Assembly: GCF_002027705.1 (NCBI RefSeq)
Contig: NZ_MBTG01000056.1
Span: 247,607-311,606, forward strand
Direction of reading: 5' to 3'
DNA length: 64,000 nt
From: Paenibacillus ferrarius
Lineage (GTDB): Bacteria; Bacillota; Bacilli; Paenibacillales; NBRC-103111
The position numbers and the translations under genes were made by a program. Of the stretch, positions 34,834 to 43,833 are shown piece by piece. The notes below the pieces were generated by a model. That model searched no databases. It saw only the letters and a program-made list of their open reading frames with translations, and was not told the origin of the DNA. How positions within the stretch are numbered: position 1 is the first letter of the stretch; every line of letters starts with the position of its first letter.

Positions 34834-36437
34834 CCGACTCATCATCAAAGCCATCAGCGCAGGGGCAAGCTGTTGAATCCGTCAACAGCCAGCCTTATAT
34901 CATCGCGGCTGACATTGGCACTACGAGCACGAAGACGCTCGTCATCTCCCGAGCAGGACAGGTTTTAGCGTCACATTCGATTGAATATCCGCTTTTTACG
35001 CCAGCCGCAGATCGTGCGGAGCAGGATCCGGATCAGATTTTCGAGGCGGTTGTGCAAGGCATCGGAGCTGTGGTCCGCAAGCTTAACCTAACCCCGGAAC
35101 AAGTGTTATGCGTTTCGTTTAGCTCAGCGATGCACAGTCTTATTGCGGTCGACGAGCAGGCGAAGCCTCTGACGGCTTGCATTACGTGGGCTGATAATCG
35201 CAGCGCGGGCTATGCGGAGAAATTGAAACGCAGCGGTCTGGGGCAGCAGATTTATTCGCGTACAGGCACGCCGATTCATCCGATGTCTCCGCTTCTCAAG
35301 CTCATGTGGTTCCGTGATAACGAGCCAGAATTGATGAAGGAAACATATAAATTCATCGGCATCAAGGAATACGTTTTCGCCAAGCTCTTTGGCCGCTATC
35401 TGATTGACCACTCGCTGGCGAGTGCTACGGGGTTATTTAATCTAGAGAACCTCATCTGGGATGAGGATGCCCTCAGCCACGCTGGCGTGAGGCAGGAACA
35501 GCTCTCAGAGCTTGTTCCGACGACTTACCGCGTAGAAGGCCTTAGCAGCGAGTATGCGGCAGCTATGGGCTTGGCCGTGGACACGCCGTTCGTCATTGGC
35601 GCCTCGGATGGCGTTCTTGCCAACCTTGGCGTCGGCGCTTTCGAGCCAGGTGTCATCGCCGTTACCATCGGTACGAGCGGTGCCGTTCGCACCGTAGTCA
35701 ACAAGCCGCAAACCGACCCGGAAGGCAAGCTGTTTTGCTATGCGCTCACAGAGAACTTCTGGGTCGTCGGTGGACCGATCAACAACGGAGGGATTGTGTT
35801 CCGTTGGGTGAGAGATCAGATCGCTACGGCGGAGGCGGAAGAAGCTCGCCGTCAAGGCATCGACCCCTATGACTACTTGACAGAGATAGCCTCTGAAGTC
35901 AGTGCAGGGTCGGATGGTCTTCTGTTCCTGCCGCTCCTTTCCGGGGAGCGCGCCCCTTACTGGAATGCCAATGCAAGAGGCGTATACTTCGGGCTTTCCT
36001 TAAGCCACCAGAAGAAGCATATGATTCGCGCTGCTCTCGAAGGTGTGATGTTCTCTATCCAAGCCGTTGCTGCGTCACTTGAACGGATGATGGGACCGGC
36101 ATCCGTCATTCGGGCATCCGGCGGCTTTGCCCGATCTACGTTCTGGCGTCAAATGATGACAGATATGCTGGGCACGTCCGTAACCGTGCCGGATTCGATT
36201 GAAAGCTCTGGTATTGGAGCTGCATTGCTTGGTTTGCTCGCGATGGGTGAAATTGACGATCTCTCTCATGCCCATCAATGGATACAGGTAGGAATGGCTC
36301 ACGAGGTGAATGAAAGCGATTATCGCATTTATCAACAATTGACATCTATTTATACAAGCGTATATCATCAATTAAAAGATCAATTCGATGCGATTACCGC
36401 TTTTCAAGGGCAGCACCTACGGAGTCCTCAATCATAA
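34830..36437 (+). CDS. gntK: Gluconokinase (FGGY family)
   Basis: 535 residues, slightly longer than B. subtilis GntK (about 513) by an N-terminal tail. Blocks such as DIGTTSTKTLVIS, SFSSAMHSLIAVD, CITWADNRSAGYA, YSRTGTPIHPMSPL, IGIKEYVFAKLFG and ENFWVVGGPINNGG follow GntK closely. It phosphorylates gluconate to 6-phosphogluconate, which the 6-phosphogluconate dehydrogenase three kilobases downstream oxidises. ATG overlaps the stop of the LarA-like gene (ATGA). Confidence 0.92.
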   Translation: MTDSSSKPSAQGQAVESVNSQPYIIAADIGTTSTKTLVISRAGQVLASHSIEYPLFTPAADRAEQDPDQIFEAVVQGIGAVVRKLNLTPEQVLCVSFSSAMHSLIAVDEQAKPLTACITWADNRSAGYAEKLKRSGLGQQIYSRTGTPIHPMSPLLKLMWFRDNEPELMKETYKFIGIKEYVFAKLFGRYLIDHSLASATGLFNLENLIWDEDALSHAGVRQEQLSELVPTTYRVEGLSSEYAAAMGLAVDTPFVIGASDGVLANLGVGAFEPGVIAVTIGTSGAVRTVVNKPQTDPEGKLFCYALTENFWVVGGPINNGGIVFRWVRDQIATAEAEEARRQGIDPYDYLTEIASEVSAGSDGLLFLPLLSGERAPYWNANARGVYFGLSLSHQKKHMIRAALEGVMFSIQAVAASLERMMGPASVIRASGGFARSTFWRQMMTDMLGTSVTVPDSIESSGIGAALLGLLAMGEIDDLSHAHQWIQVGMAHEVNESDYRIYQQLTSIYTSVYHQLKDQFDAITAFQGQHLRSPQS

Positions 36438-36495
36438 ACAAGCTTAGGCGATTCAACAGTAATGGCCAAGTCAACATGCAGAGGGGATGAAGACG

Positions 36496-37263
36496 ATGAA
36501 TTTATTCGATCTTACAGGGAAAACAGCAGTAATTATTGGCGGCAACAGTACATTAGGTGGCTCGATGGCCCTTGCTTTAGCCGGGCATGGCGCGAAAGTG
36601 GCCATCGTTGGGCGCAATCAAGAGAAAAGCGATCAAGTTCGTCAAAGTATTGAAGCGATTGGCGGGGAAGCGAATACGTTCCAAGCCGACGCGACGAAAC
36701 GCGAGGATTTGGAACTGGTTCTCAAAGAAGTTTTGGCCTGGTCAGGCTCTGCCGACATTCTGATGAATTGTCCCGGCAAAAATAGTGCTACGCCTTTCTT
36801 TGACATTTCCATGGAAGAATGGGATTCTATTATGGAGGTTAATTTGAAAAGCGTCGTGTTAGCCTGCCAAGTGTTTGGGAAATACATGGTTGAGCGGAAC
36901 GAAGGCGGAAGCATCATTAACATTTCATCCGTTTCATCAGATCCTCCGCTTTCTCGTGTATTCACTTACTCCGCTTCCAAAGCAGCTGTCAATAATATCA
37001 CACAGAACCTTGCTCGCGAATTCGCTCCAAGTCGTGTGCGTGTGAACGCGATTATCCCTGGGTTCTTCCCGGCGGAACAGAATCGCAAGATTTTGTCTCC
37101 AGAACGGATTGAATCCATCATGCGCCATACGCCTATGAATCGATTTGGCGAAGCGTCTGAGCTTCAAGGGGCTGCTGTGTTCCTTGCATCTGAACAAGCT
37201 TCTAGTTTTGTCACAGGGTCTGTCTTAAGAGTGGATGGCGGTTTTGGCGCGATGACGATTTAA
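36496..37263 (+). CDS. SDR-family oxidoreductase, gluconate/mannonate-type
   Basis: 255 residues, classical short-chain dehydrogenase: cofactor motif GGNSTLGG (usual TGxxxGxG), NCPGKN in place of NNAG, catalytic Ser in ISSVSS and YSASK (Tyr-x-x-x-Lys, about residue 157-161). Resembles D-mannonate oxidoreductases and gluconate 5-dehydrogenases. Start is ATG 36496, nine bases after GAGGGG; the ATG at 36487 directly abuts that site. It suggests interconversion of a keto-hexonate with gluconate or mannonate. Confidence 0.82.
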   Translation: MNLFDLTGKTAVIIGGNSTLGGSMALALAGHGAKVAIVGRNQEKSDQVRQSIEAIGGEANTFQADATKREDLELVLKEVLAWSGSADILMNCPGKNSATPFFDISMEEWDSIMEVNLKSVVLACQVFGKYMVERNEGGSIINISSVSSDPPLSRVFTYSASKAAVNNITQNLAREFAPSRVRVNAIIPGFFPAEQNRKILSPERIESIMRHTPMNRFGEASELQGAAVFLASEQASSFVTGSVLRVDGGFGAMTI

Positions 37264-37297
37264 AACTTATATTTTTTCGGAAGGGTGTATGAGAGAC

Positions 37298-38710
37298 ATG
37301 TCTAAACAACAAATTGGTGTAGTCGGTCTAGCGGTAATGGGTAAAAACTTGGCTTTGAACATTGAGAGCAGAGGATTCACTGTATCCGTATTTAATCGTT
37401 CTGCCGAAAAAACAAAAGAGCTTCTGCAGGAAGCTGAGGGTAAACAATTAGTAGGTACATACAGTGTGGAAGAATTCGTGCAATCCCTTGAAGTTCCGCG
37501 CAAAATTTTGATCATGGTTAAAGCTGGCGGTCCTACGGACGATACGATCAACCAATTGCTGCCGCATTTGGACAAAGGCGATATCCTTATCGATGGAGGC
37601 AACGCATTCTTCCCGGATACACAACGCCGTAACAAAGATTTGGAAGCACATGGTATTCGTTTCGTTGGAACAGGCGTTTCCGGCGGTGAAGAAGGCGCAT
37701 TGAAAGGCCCGTCGATTATGCCAGGCGGTCAAGAAGATGCCTACAAATTGGTAGAGCCAATTCTGACGGCAATTTCCGCTAAAGTTGGCGATGACGCATG
37801 CTGTACGTATATCGGACCAGACGGTGCCGGCCACTATGTGAAAATGGTGCATAACGGGATTGAATACGGGGATATGCAGTTGATTTGCGAAGCGTACCAA
37901 TTGCTCAAGGATGTTCTGAATGTCAGTGTGGAAGAGCTTCATGAGATTTTCACAGAATGGAATAACGGCGAGCTTGACAGCTATTTGATCGAAATCACAC
38001 GTGATATTTTCACCAAATATGACGCTGAAACCGGCAAGCCAATGGTTGACGTGATTCTGGATTCCGCAGGTCAGAAGGGAACAGGAAAATGGACCAGCCA
38101 AAGTGCTCTGGACCTAGGTGTACCGCTTTCCATCATCACAGAATCCGTATTCTCCCGTTTCATCTCCGCGATGAAAGAGGAGCGCGTAGCGGCTAGCAAA
38201 GTTCTCAAAGGACCTGCTGCTCCAGCCTTCACAGGCGATCGCAAAGCGTTTATTGAGGCTGTTCGCCAAGCGCTTTACGCAAGCAAAATTTGCTCTTATG
38301 CACAAGGCTTCGCTCAAATGAGAGCAGCTTCCGAAGAATATAACTGGAATTTGAAATACGGCAGCATTGCCATGATCTTCCGCGGCGGCTGTATCATTCG
38401 TGCTCGATTCCTTCAAAATATTAAAGATGCGTACGATCGCGATCCAGAATTGAAAAACTTGCTGCTGGACAACTACTTCAATGGTGTTGTTGACAACTAT
38501 CAACAATCATGGAGACAAGTTATCGCAGAAGCGGTTACTCGCGGTATCGCAGTTCCGTCTTTCGCTTCCGCCCTTGCTTACTATGACAGCTACCGGACAG
38601 AAAGACTTCCGGCGAACCTGCTGCAAGCACAGCGCGATTACTTCGGTGCGCATACGTTCCAACGTGTGGACAAAGAAGGTTCCTTCCACTTCAACTGGAT
38701 GGAAAACTAA
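37298..38710 (+). CDS. gndA: 6-phosphogluconate dehydrogenase, decarboxylating
   Basis: 470 residues, very close to B. subtilis GndA (YqjI). Cofactor motif GLAVMGKNLALN, NRSAEKTKE (the Arg fits NADP preference), catalytic Lys and Asn in HYVKMVHNGIEYGDMQL and the C-terminal RDYFGAHTF. It oxidises 6-phosphogluconate to ribulose 5-phosphate and CO2. Of two possible ATGs (37289, 37298) I take the second; GGAAGGG is too close to the first. Last gene of the gluconate-type operon; no clear terminator is visible in the 12 bases before the convergent gene. Confidence 0.92.
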   Translation: MSKQQIGVVGLAVMGKNLALNIESRGFTVSVFNRSAEKTKELLQEAEGKQLVGTYSVEEFVQSLEVPRKILIMVKAGGPTDDTINQLLPHLDKGDILIDGGNAFFPDTQRRNKDLEAHGIRFVGTGVSGGEEGALKGPSIMPGGQEDAYKLVEPILTAISAKVGDDACCTYIGPDGAGHYVKMVHNGIEYGDMQLICEAYQLLKDVLNVSVEELHEIFTEWNNGELDSYLIEITRDIFTKYDAETGKPMVDVILDSAGQKGTGKWTSQSALDLGVPLSIITESVFSRFISAMKEERVAASKVLKGPAAPAFTGDRKAFIEAVRQALYASKICSYAQGFAQMRAASEEYNWNLKYGSIAMIFRGGCIIRARFLQNIKDAYDRDPELKNLLLDNYFNGVVDNYQQSWRQVIAEAVTRGIAVPSFASALAYYDSYRTERLPANLLQAQRDYFGAHTFQRVDKEGSFHFNWMEN

Positions 38711-38722
38711 AAGGATTTGGCT

Positions 38723-39022
38723 TCAAGCTTCTTCCTGCAACCCATATGCCGCTTCGCGCAGCCACATTTTCAAACGATCGGCCTCTTGATCAAAGCCGTT
38801 CCGTCTGTGGATGAGCATTAAGGAGACTTCGGCAAAATAACGGAAATTTTTTAATAATCGTGGTTGAGCAAGGCCTTGCATGCGCGGGTCTTCTTCAGCC
38901 ACTTTTTTCTTAATAAACTCCAGAATCCAGACGACATCTTCTTTGCAAAGGGTATAGCTTGGGTGTAAGATTTGCTCTAGTTTGCTTTGAGTACGGTTGG
39001 TATAGGCAACAGTTGGGTTCAA
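38723..39022 (-). CDS. Small conserved hypothetical protein
   Basis: 99 residues, soluble, mostly helical, rich in Lys, Arg, Glu and Gln. Start is TTG 39022 with AAGGAG ten bases upstream. I do not recognise the family. It is convergent with gndA and divergent from aroK. Confidence 0.6.
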   Translation of the reverse strand: MNPTVAYTNRTQSKLEQILHPSYTLCKEDVVWILEFIKKKVAEEDPRMQGLAQPRLLKNFRYFAEVSLMLIHRRNGFDQEADRLKMWLREAAYGLQEEA

Positions 39023-39193
39023 AGCTTCATCGCTCCTTGTCCATGTAAGATCTCTCTTAAAATCTTAACTGCGATTATTGGGATTTATTTACTCTACTAT
39101 ATGATTTTTTGATGGATTGTATTCATGATTAGTCTGCTATGGTATGATGTTGGGAATGTTTGTATGATTAGCATATGGGAAAAGGGGATTAAC

Positions 39194-39718
39194 GTGACAG
39201 CAAGCAACATTGTACTTGTAGGTTTTATGGGGACTGGCAAATCGACCGTTGGTAAGCAGCTGGCCGAGCGATTAAAGTGGACTTTTCGGGATTCAGATGC
39301 CGTTCTAGAGGCTGAGGAGCAGACAAGTATTCCCGATTTATTTCGAATTCATGGGGAATCGTACTTCCGTACATTGGAAAGTAAGACCCTTGCACATATT
39401 CTAGAAGGCAACAAGCAGGTAGTAGCCACAGGCGGCGGTGCTGTATTGGCGGAGGCGAATCGAAGCCATATGCTGAACAATGGCTTTGTTGTGGCGCTGA
39501 AAGCTTCACCGGAGATGATTATTCACCGAGTAAGCAGCGATTCGAATCGTCCATTACTGCAAGGGAATTTGGCGGAACGTGTCCATACTCTATTGGAACA
39601 GCGGAAATCATCCTATGATTTCGCACATATGGTTATTGACACTACGGAACTAACGACGGATCAAATTGTAGAGATGATTGTGTTGGAAGCAGCGTCAAGA
39701 AAAGAGAGGACAAGCTAA
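39194..39718 (+). CDS. aroK: Shikimate kinase
   Basis: 174 residues. P-loop GFMGTGKSTVGKQLA, shikimate-binding RDSD (about residue 33), RTLES and ATGGGAV, all standard AroK features. It makes shikimate 3-phosphate for aromatic amino acid synthesis; aroA, the next enzyme, lies 570 bases downstream on the same strand. I start at GTG 39194, six bases after AAGGGG; the longer frame from 39125 has no binding site. Confidence 0.9.
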   Translation: MTASNIVLVGFMGTGKSTVGKQLAERLKWTFRDSDAVLEAEEQTSIPDLFRIHGESYFRTLESKTLAHILEGNKQVVATGGGAVLAEANRSHMLNNGFVVALKASPEMIIHRVSSDSNRPLLQGNLAERVHTLLEQRKSSYDFAHMVIDTTELTTDQIVEMIVLEAASRKERTS

Positions 39719-39723
39719 AAAGC

Positions 39724-40014
39724 TTAGTCCTCCCATTCGAGCATACCGCCAGTCATATTTTTGAGGCCTTGGTAGCCTTGTGCTTCCAGAAAGCCAAGGG
39801 CACGTCCACTGCGAGCGCCGCTGCGGCATACCAGAATCACTTCATCCGCTTGCGGGATTTCCGTGAGACGTTCTGGCAGTTGACCCAGCGGAATATGAAT
39901 CGCTCCGGGAATGATGCCGGCAGCCACTTCTTCATCTTCGCGAACGTCAATAATTGCAAGCTTTTCGCCGCGGTGAAGTCTTTCTTTTATTTCGGATGGC
40001 ATGATCGTATCCAT
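39724..40014 (-). CDS. Single-domain rhodanese-like sulfurtransferase
   Basis: 96 residues forming one rhodanese domain: IIDVREDEEVAAGIIPGA near the start and active-site loop CRSGARS (Cys near residue 62). Such small proteins transfer sulfane sulfur. GGAGGTC upstream of the ATG. It stands on the opposite strand between aroK and aroA. Confidence 0.88.
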   Translation of the reverse strand: MDTIMPSEIKERLHRGEKLAIIDVREDEEVAAGIIPGAIHIPLGQLPERLTEIPQADEVILVCRSGARSGRALGFLEAQGYQGLKNMTGGMLEWED

Positions 40015-40285
40015 GGTAGACCTCCAAGCTTGAAATATGAGGAATCATCCCCATTACAGGTAATGATAGAAACAATTAAAGGAGATGTCAACCAGTTGAG
40101 GGTCCTGCCCTTAATCGGCTATGGATCGATCTTTGGGTGGTGTGTGAAGGTTCCCAAGTTCTATTCCGTATGGTACACTGACAATAAATCTTTTGGTTAG
40201 TTTTCATGCATAGTGAACCTGATGGAATTCTATTATTTTTCATCGGATATTACATATAAACACTTACGAAGGAGTTATCAACGAC

Positions 40286-41581
40286 ATGAAAGCCATCGTG
40301 AAACCAACCTCCCAGCTACAAGGGGAAATCAATGCTTTGTCCTCCAAAAACTATACTACCCGGTATTTGCTCATCGGCGCTCTTGCAGACGGGACAAGCA
40401 CCATCTATTATCCGGCGCATAGCGAAGATAGCGATGCTATGAGACGTTGTGTCCGTGATCTGGGCGCCATTATTGAAGAAGACGATGAGAAAATCGTCAT
40501 TACAGGTTTCGGCAAGAATCCTAAGCATGTTTCGGAGCTTAATGTCGGTAATGCCGGTGCCGTACTGCGCTTTTTGATGTCTACGGCTGCTTTTTGTCCT
40601 GATGTGACATTCGTCAACACGTATCCGGAATCCTTAGGCAAGCGTCCTCATGATGATTTAATCGACACTTTGCAGCAAATGGGCGTGGAAGTGCAACATT
40701 CTAACGGTCGTCTGCCGATAACTATTAAAGGGGGACAACCCCGCGGCGGCAAGCTTACGGTCTCAGGGAATGTCAGCTCCCAATTCCTAAGCTCTCTCTT
40801 ATTCATGACGCCGCTTCTGGAAGAAGATAGCGAGATTGAAGTGCTGCATGATTTGAAATCCAAAATTATTGTTGGTCAAACGCTGGAAGTTCTGGCGCAG
40901 GCCGGTATTATTGTGCATGCCAGCGAAGACCTGATGCATTACCGCATTCCAGGTGGACAATCCTATCAAGCCAAAGAATATGTGATTCAAGGAGACTATC
41001 CTGGATCTGCGGCTATTCTAGCTGCTGCCGCTGTAACGAATTCAGATGTACGCGTGCTTCGTTTGGAAGAGAACAGCAAGCAAGGTGAGAAGGCTTGTGT
41101 AGATGTGTTACGCGCTATGGGCGTTAATTTGACGCATGAAGATGGCGTTGTGCATGTGCGTGGCAATCAGAAGTTGATTGCTGGCGAATTCGATGGCGAT
41201 CATTTCACAGATGCTGTATTGGCGATGGTAGCAGCTGCTGTATTTGCAGAAGGTACATCAAGATTCTATAATGTCGAAAATTTAAGATACAAAGAGTGCG
41301 ACCGTATTACCGATTATTTGAACGAGCTGCGTAAAGCTGGCGCCGATGTGGAAGAACGCCAAAGCGAAATTATCGTCCATGGCAAACCGCAAGGGGTGAC
41401 TGGCGGGGTTGAAATCAATGCACATTTCGATCACCGTGTTATTATGGCCTTAACAGTTGTTGGCCTGCGTTCCGAGAAGGGTTTGATTATTCGTGATGCT
41501 CATCATGTAGCCAAATCTTATCCGCAGTATTTTGACCATTTGCGTTCGATCGGTGCTCAGGTTGAACTTGTAAACGAGTAA
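40286..41581 (+). CDS. aroA: EPSP synthase (3-phosphoshikimate 1-carboxyvinyltransferase)
   Basis: 431 residues. Substrate residues are present: SSKN (Lys), SSQFLSSLL, TDAVLAM (Asp), YKECDRI (Glu, Arg), DHRV and AKSYPQYF (Lys). The enzyme joins shikimate 3-phosphate and phosphoenolpyruvate. The loop usually NAGTAMRP (class I) or NSGTTxRL is NAGAVLRF here, so the Thr and Pro that shape the glyphosate/PEP pocket in class I enzymes are replaced. GGAG is 12 bases before the ATG. Upstream gap 40015-40285 holds no gene that I can support. Confidence 0.88.
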   Translation: MKAIVKPTSQLQGEINALSSKNYTTRYLLIGALADGTSTIYYPAHSEDSDAMRRCVRDLGAIIEEDDEKIVITGFGKNPKHVSELNVGNAGAVLRFLMSTAAFCPDVTFVNTYPESLGKRPHDDLIDTLQQMGVEVQHSNGRLPITIKGGQPRGGKLTVSGNVSSQFLSSLLFMTPLLEEDSEIEVLHDLKSKIIVGQTLEVLAQAGIIVHASEDLMHYRIPGGQSYQAKEYVIQGDYPGSAAILAAAAVTNSDVRVLRLEENSKQGEKACVDVLRAMGVNLTHEDGVVHVRGNQKLIAGEFDGDHFTDAVLAMVAAAVFAEGTSRFYNVENLRYKECDRITDYLNELRKAGADVEERQSEIIVHGKPQGVTGGVEINAHFDHRVIMALTVVGLRSEKGLIIRDAHHVAKSYPQYFDHLRSIGAQVELVNE

Positions 41582-41614
41582 TAGATTTTCAAAACAACGA
41601 ACGGGTGAATCAGC

Positions 41615-42436
41615 ATGACGATTATTTGGCAGGGATTAAAGGTGACGTTTGGGTTTTTTCTCGTTGCTGGACTTGTGTTTGCCAGCAGTGTGTTTGCTGT
41701 TTTGCTCTACGCCAAAGCGACGGGCAAAGAACCGGCTTTATTCGCATCTGTTTCTTCAGCTGTTGTGATGGCTAAGCCGGCTGAATCTGCCCAAGCAGTG
41801 CAAACGGCCACACCTGTACCAGCTGTCCAACCAAAGAAATCAGCAATGATTGATGCACCTGTCTTCGCTCAGCTTCCTGAACTGCCGGCAGGTTGTGAAA
41901 TCACCAGCTTAACGATGCTCCTGAATTATGTGGGGATTGCCAAAAATAAAATGGAGCTTGCTGCTGAAATGCCGAAGGACGAGACGCCTGCTGTCTTAAA
42001 TACGGATGGATCTATCGCTTCATGGGGAAATCCGAATACAGGCTTCGTGGGGGATGTTACGCGCAAGAAAAGAGGCTTTGGCATTTATCATGCCGGACTT
42101 TTCCCATTGCTGAAGAACTATATCCCTCAAGCTATTGATATTACAGGTGAATCTTTCGAGATGTATGAACAGCAGATAGCTAGGGATATTCCGGTTATCG
42201 TATGGACGACCATTGATTTCAATATTCCTTACAAATGGGTTACGTGGGATACTCCGCTGGGGCCTCTCAAGACAACATATGCTGAACATGCTGTATTATT
42301 GGTTGGGTATGATGAGAATAATGTATACTTGAATGATCCGATAAGCGGCAAAAAGCAGGTACAGGTGAACAAAGATCAGTTCATCGACAGCTGGACCGCT
42401 ATGGGGAAACAAGGTCTCACATATTTGAAAAAATAG
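41615..42436 (+). CDS. Membrane-anchored C39-like cysteine peptidase (YvpB type)
   Basis: 273 residues: N-terminal membrane helix (about 8-32), Ala/Pro/Val-rich linker (about 45-80), then a C39_2 peptidase-like domain with Cys in LPAGCEITSLTMLLNY, His in YAEHAVLLVGYD and Asp in LNDPISGK. The catalytic triad appears complete. Location outside the membrane is likely. Substrate unknown. It follows aroA by 33 bases and precedes the CoA-binding gene by 11. Confidence 0.8.
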   Translation: MTIIWQGLKVTFGFFLVAGLVFASSVFAVLLYAKATGKEPALFASVSSAVVMAKPAESAQAVQTATPVPAVQPKKSAMIDAPVFAQLPELPAGCEITSLTMLLNYVGIAKNKMELAAEMPKDETPAVLNTDGSIASWGNPNTGFVGDVTRKKRGFGIYHAGLFPLLKNYIPQAIDITGESFEMYEQQIARDIPVIVWTTIDFNIPYKWVTWDTPLGPLKTTYAEHAVLLVGYDENNVYLNDPISGKKQVQVNKDQFIDSWTAMGKQGLTYLKK

Positions 42437-42447
42437 GAGGGAAGCGC

Positions 42448-42873
42448 ATGGCTTTCGAAAATCCGTCAAGGGAACACATCAAGGAAATTTTGGCTAGTGC
42501 CGGCAATATTGCGGTCGTAGGCTTGTCTGATAAAGCAGATCGTACGTCTTACATGGTTTCCGCAGCTATGCAAAGCAGAGGTTATCGAATTATTCCTGTT
42601 AATCCAAATGCGACAGAAATATTAGGCGAAAAGTGCTATGCTACTTTATCCGATATTCCTGAGCCAGTGGACATTGTCAATGTATTCCGCAGAGCGGATC
42701 AAGTGGTTCCTATCGCCGAAGAAGCGGTGAAGATTAAAGCGAAGGTCTTTTGGCTGCAGCTGGAGATTGTGAATGAAGAAGCAGCACGAATTGCCACGGA
42801 AGGCGGGCTGGAAGTCATCATGGACCGCTGTATTAAAGTGGAAGATGCTATTTTAAACCCGAGAAATAACTAA
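42448..42873 (+). CDS. CoA-binding (Rossmann) protein, YccU/YneT type
   Basis: 141 residues, one CoA-binding domain: IAVVGLSDKADRTSYMVSAA near residue 20, IIPVNPNATEILGEKCYATL and DIVNVFRRADQV. The family resembles the CoA-binding half of succinyl-CoA synthetase and is not characterised in function. AGGAGGGAAGCGC leads to the ATG. Last gene before a repeat-rich spacer. Confidence 0.85.
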   Translation: MAFENPSREHIKEILASAGNIAVVGLSDKADRTSYMVSAAMQSRGYRIIPVNPNATEILGEKCYATLSDIPEPVDIVNVFRRADQVVPIAEEAVKIKAKVFWLQLEIVNEEAARIATEGGLEVIMDRCIKVEDAILNPRNN

Positions 42874-42915
42874 TAAGCTATTGTTGGTTCCCAGTTTAGT
42901 CAATTGACAGTAAAA

Positions 42916-43095
42916 ACCTGCTAAAGTGCAGGAATTTTCGGGTGAATTCGGCGAAAAAGTGAAAATACCTGCCATTGTGCAGGTATTTTCACTTTTTTCG
43001 GCCTCTAATCCAGATTAAGCCTCAAATACATGCACAAATGCAGGAATTTCATGATTAAGGCTATTGGATTAGTAAAAAAGATGCACAATTGCAGG
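42916..43095. repeat. Cluster of four TGCA(C/G)..TGCAGG intergenic repeats
   Basis: The 393-base gap between 42873 and 43267 has four related units: ACCTGCTAAAGTGCAGGAAT (42916), CCTGCCATTGTGCAGGTATT (42968), TGCACAAATGCAGGAATTTC (43031) and TGCACAATTGCAGGTTTG (43082). Spacings are irregular. Each keeps TGCAGG and an AT-rich tail. The remaining part of the gap ends with a terminator; I see no convincing gene. Confidence 0.65.
42959..42992. terminator. Perfect hairpin, probable terminator of the aroA-linked genes
   Basis: GTGAAAATACCTGC and GCAGGTATTTTCAC form 14 base pairs around a six-base loop, flanked by an A run and TTTTTT. It contains the second repeat unit, so the repeat itself may serve as terminator. 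Confidence 0.7.
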
Positions 43096-43202
43096 TTTGT
43101 ATCAGCAACTAGAGCTAGAGCAGGGCGACATCGAGGCAATGAGGCAAATATCCATGAGGCCCGCTCATCAACTTCTCCGGATCGTATTGGCCCATGACAA
43201 CA

Positions 43203-43257
43203 ATAAAAAGGAGCTGTCCGCAAGTAGCATCAACTACTTAGGGGCAGCTCTTTTATT
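43203..43257. terminator. Bidirectional terminator
   Basis: GAGCTG/CAGCTC outer stem with AAGTAG/CTACTT inside; A run left and T run right. It ends the FAD-protein gene on the minus strand. Confidence 0.8.
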
Positions 43258-43266
43258 TAATAAAAA

Positions 43267-43833
43267 TTATGATTTTAGTACATCATGATCAACATAACGT
43301 GTGCCATTCAACTCACTAATTACGTTAATCGCAACTTTGGCGCCGTCTCCGGCGGTAACGATTGTATGCATGCTGACACCAGCAATTGTTCCTGCTGCCC
43401 ACACGCCTTTGAGGCTTGTGTTTCCTTGTGCATCGGCGTCGACAACGGTTTTGATGCGTGGTTCTGTGCCAGGCTTCGTCTGAATGCCTGAAGCTTCAGC
43501 AAGCTCTACAGAAAGGCCTGTCGCAAGGATGACATGGGTTCCTTCGTATGTACCATTCTCGGTCGTTACTTGGAAGCCTGCTTCCACTGAACTTAAGCCA
43601 GTGGCCTTGCCTTGCACGAATTCAGTACCGAATTTGGCAGCTTGTTTCTTGCCGATTTCCACCAGGTCAGGTCCTGAAATTTCTGCGACGCCATAATGGT
43701 TCTCAATCCATGCTCGCTTGGTAACGCTTTGATCATTGTCGATGACCAGCGTTTTTTTGCCTGCTTTAGATGTGAATAAGGCTGCACTTGCTCCCGCGGG
43801 ACCAGCGCCAATAACGATAACATCGTATGCCAT
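43267..43833 (-). CDS. Short FAD-dependent oxidoreductase-like protein
   Basis: 188 residues with FAD motif VIGAGPAGASAALF at the N-terminus, a central ILATG and C-terminal GVWAAGTIAG with the FAD-binding Gly/Asp region. It resembles half of a thioredoxin reductase: the NAD(P)-binding domain and the CxxC pair are absent, and the protein is only about 60% of the usual length. Similar short forms exist in bacilli, so it is probably a real family rather than a fragment. GAAGGAGGAG lies before the ATG. Confidence 0.75.
   Translation of the reverse strand: MAYDVIVIGAGPAGASAALFTSKAGKKTLVIDNDQSVTKRAWIENHYGVAEISGPDLVEIGKKQAAKFGTEFVQGKATGLSSVEAGFQVTTENGTYEGTHVILATGLSVELAEASGIQTKPGTEPRIKTVVDADAQGNTSLKGVWAAGTIAGVSMHTIVTAGDGAKVAINVISELNGTRYVDHDVLKS

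Noticed and set aside
42916..43095. Regularly looking repeats resembling a CRISPR array
   Set aside because: Only four degenerate units, irregular spacing, palindromic core inside the unit and no cas genes.
43097..43288. 63-codon frame on the plus strand
   Set aside because: Runs across the bidirectional terminator, no ribosome binding site and no recognisable domain.
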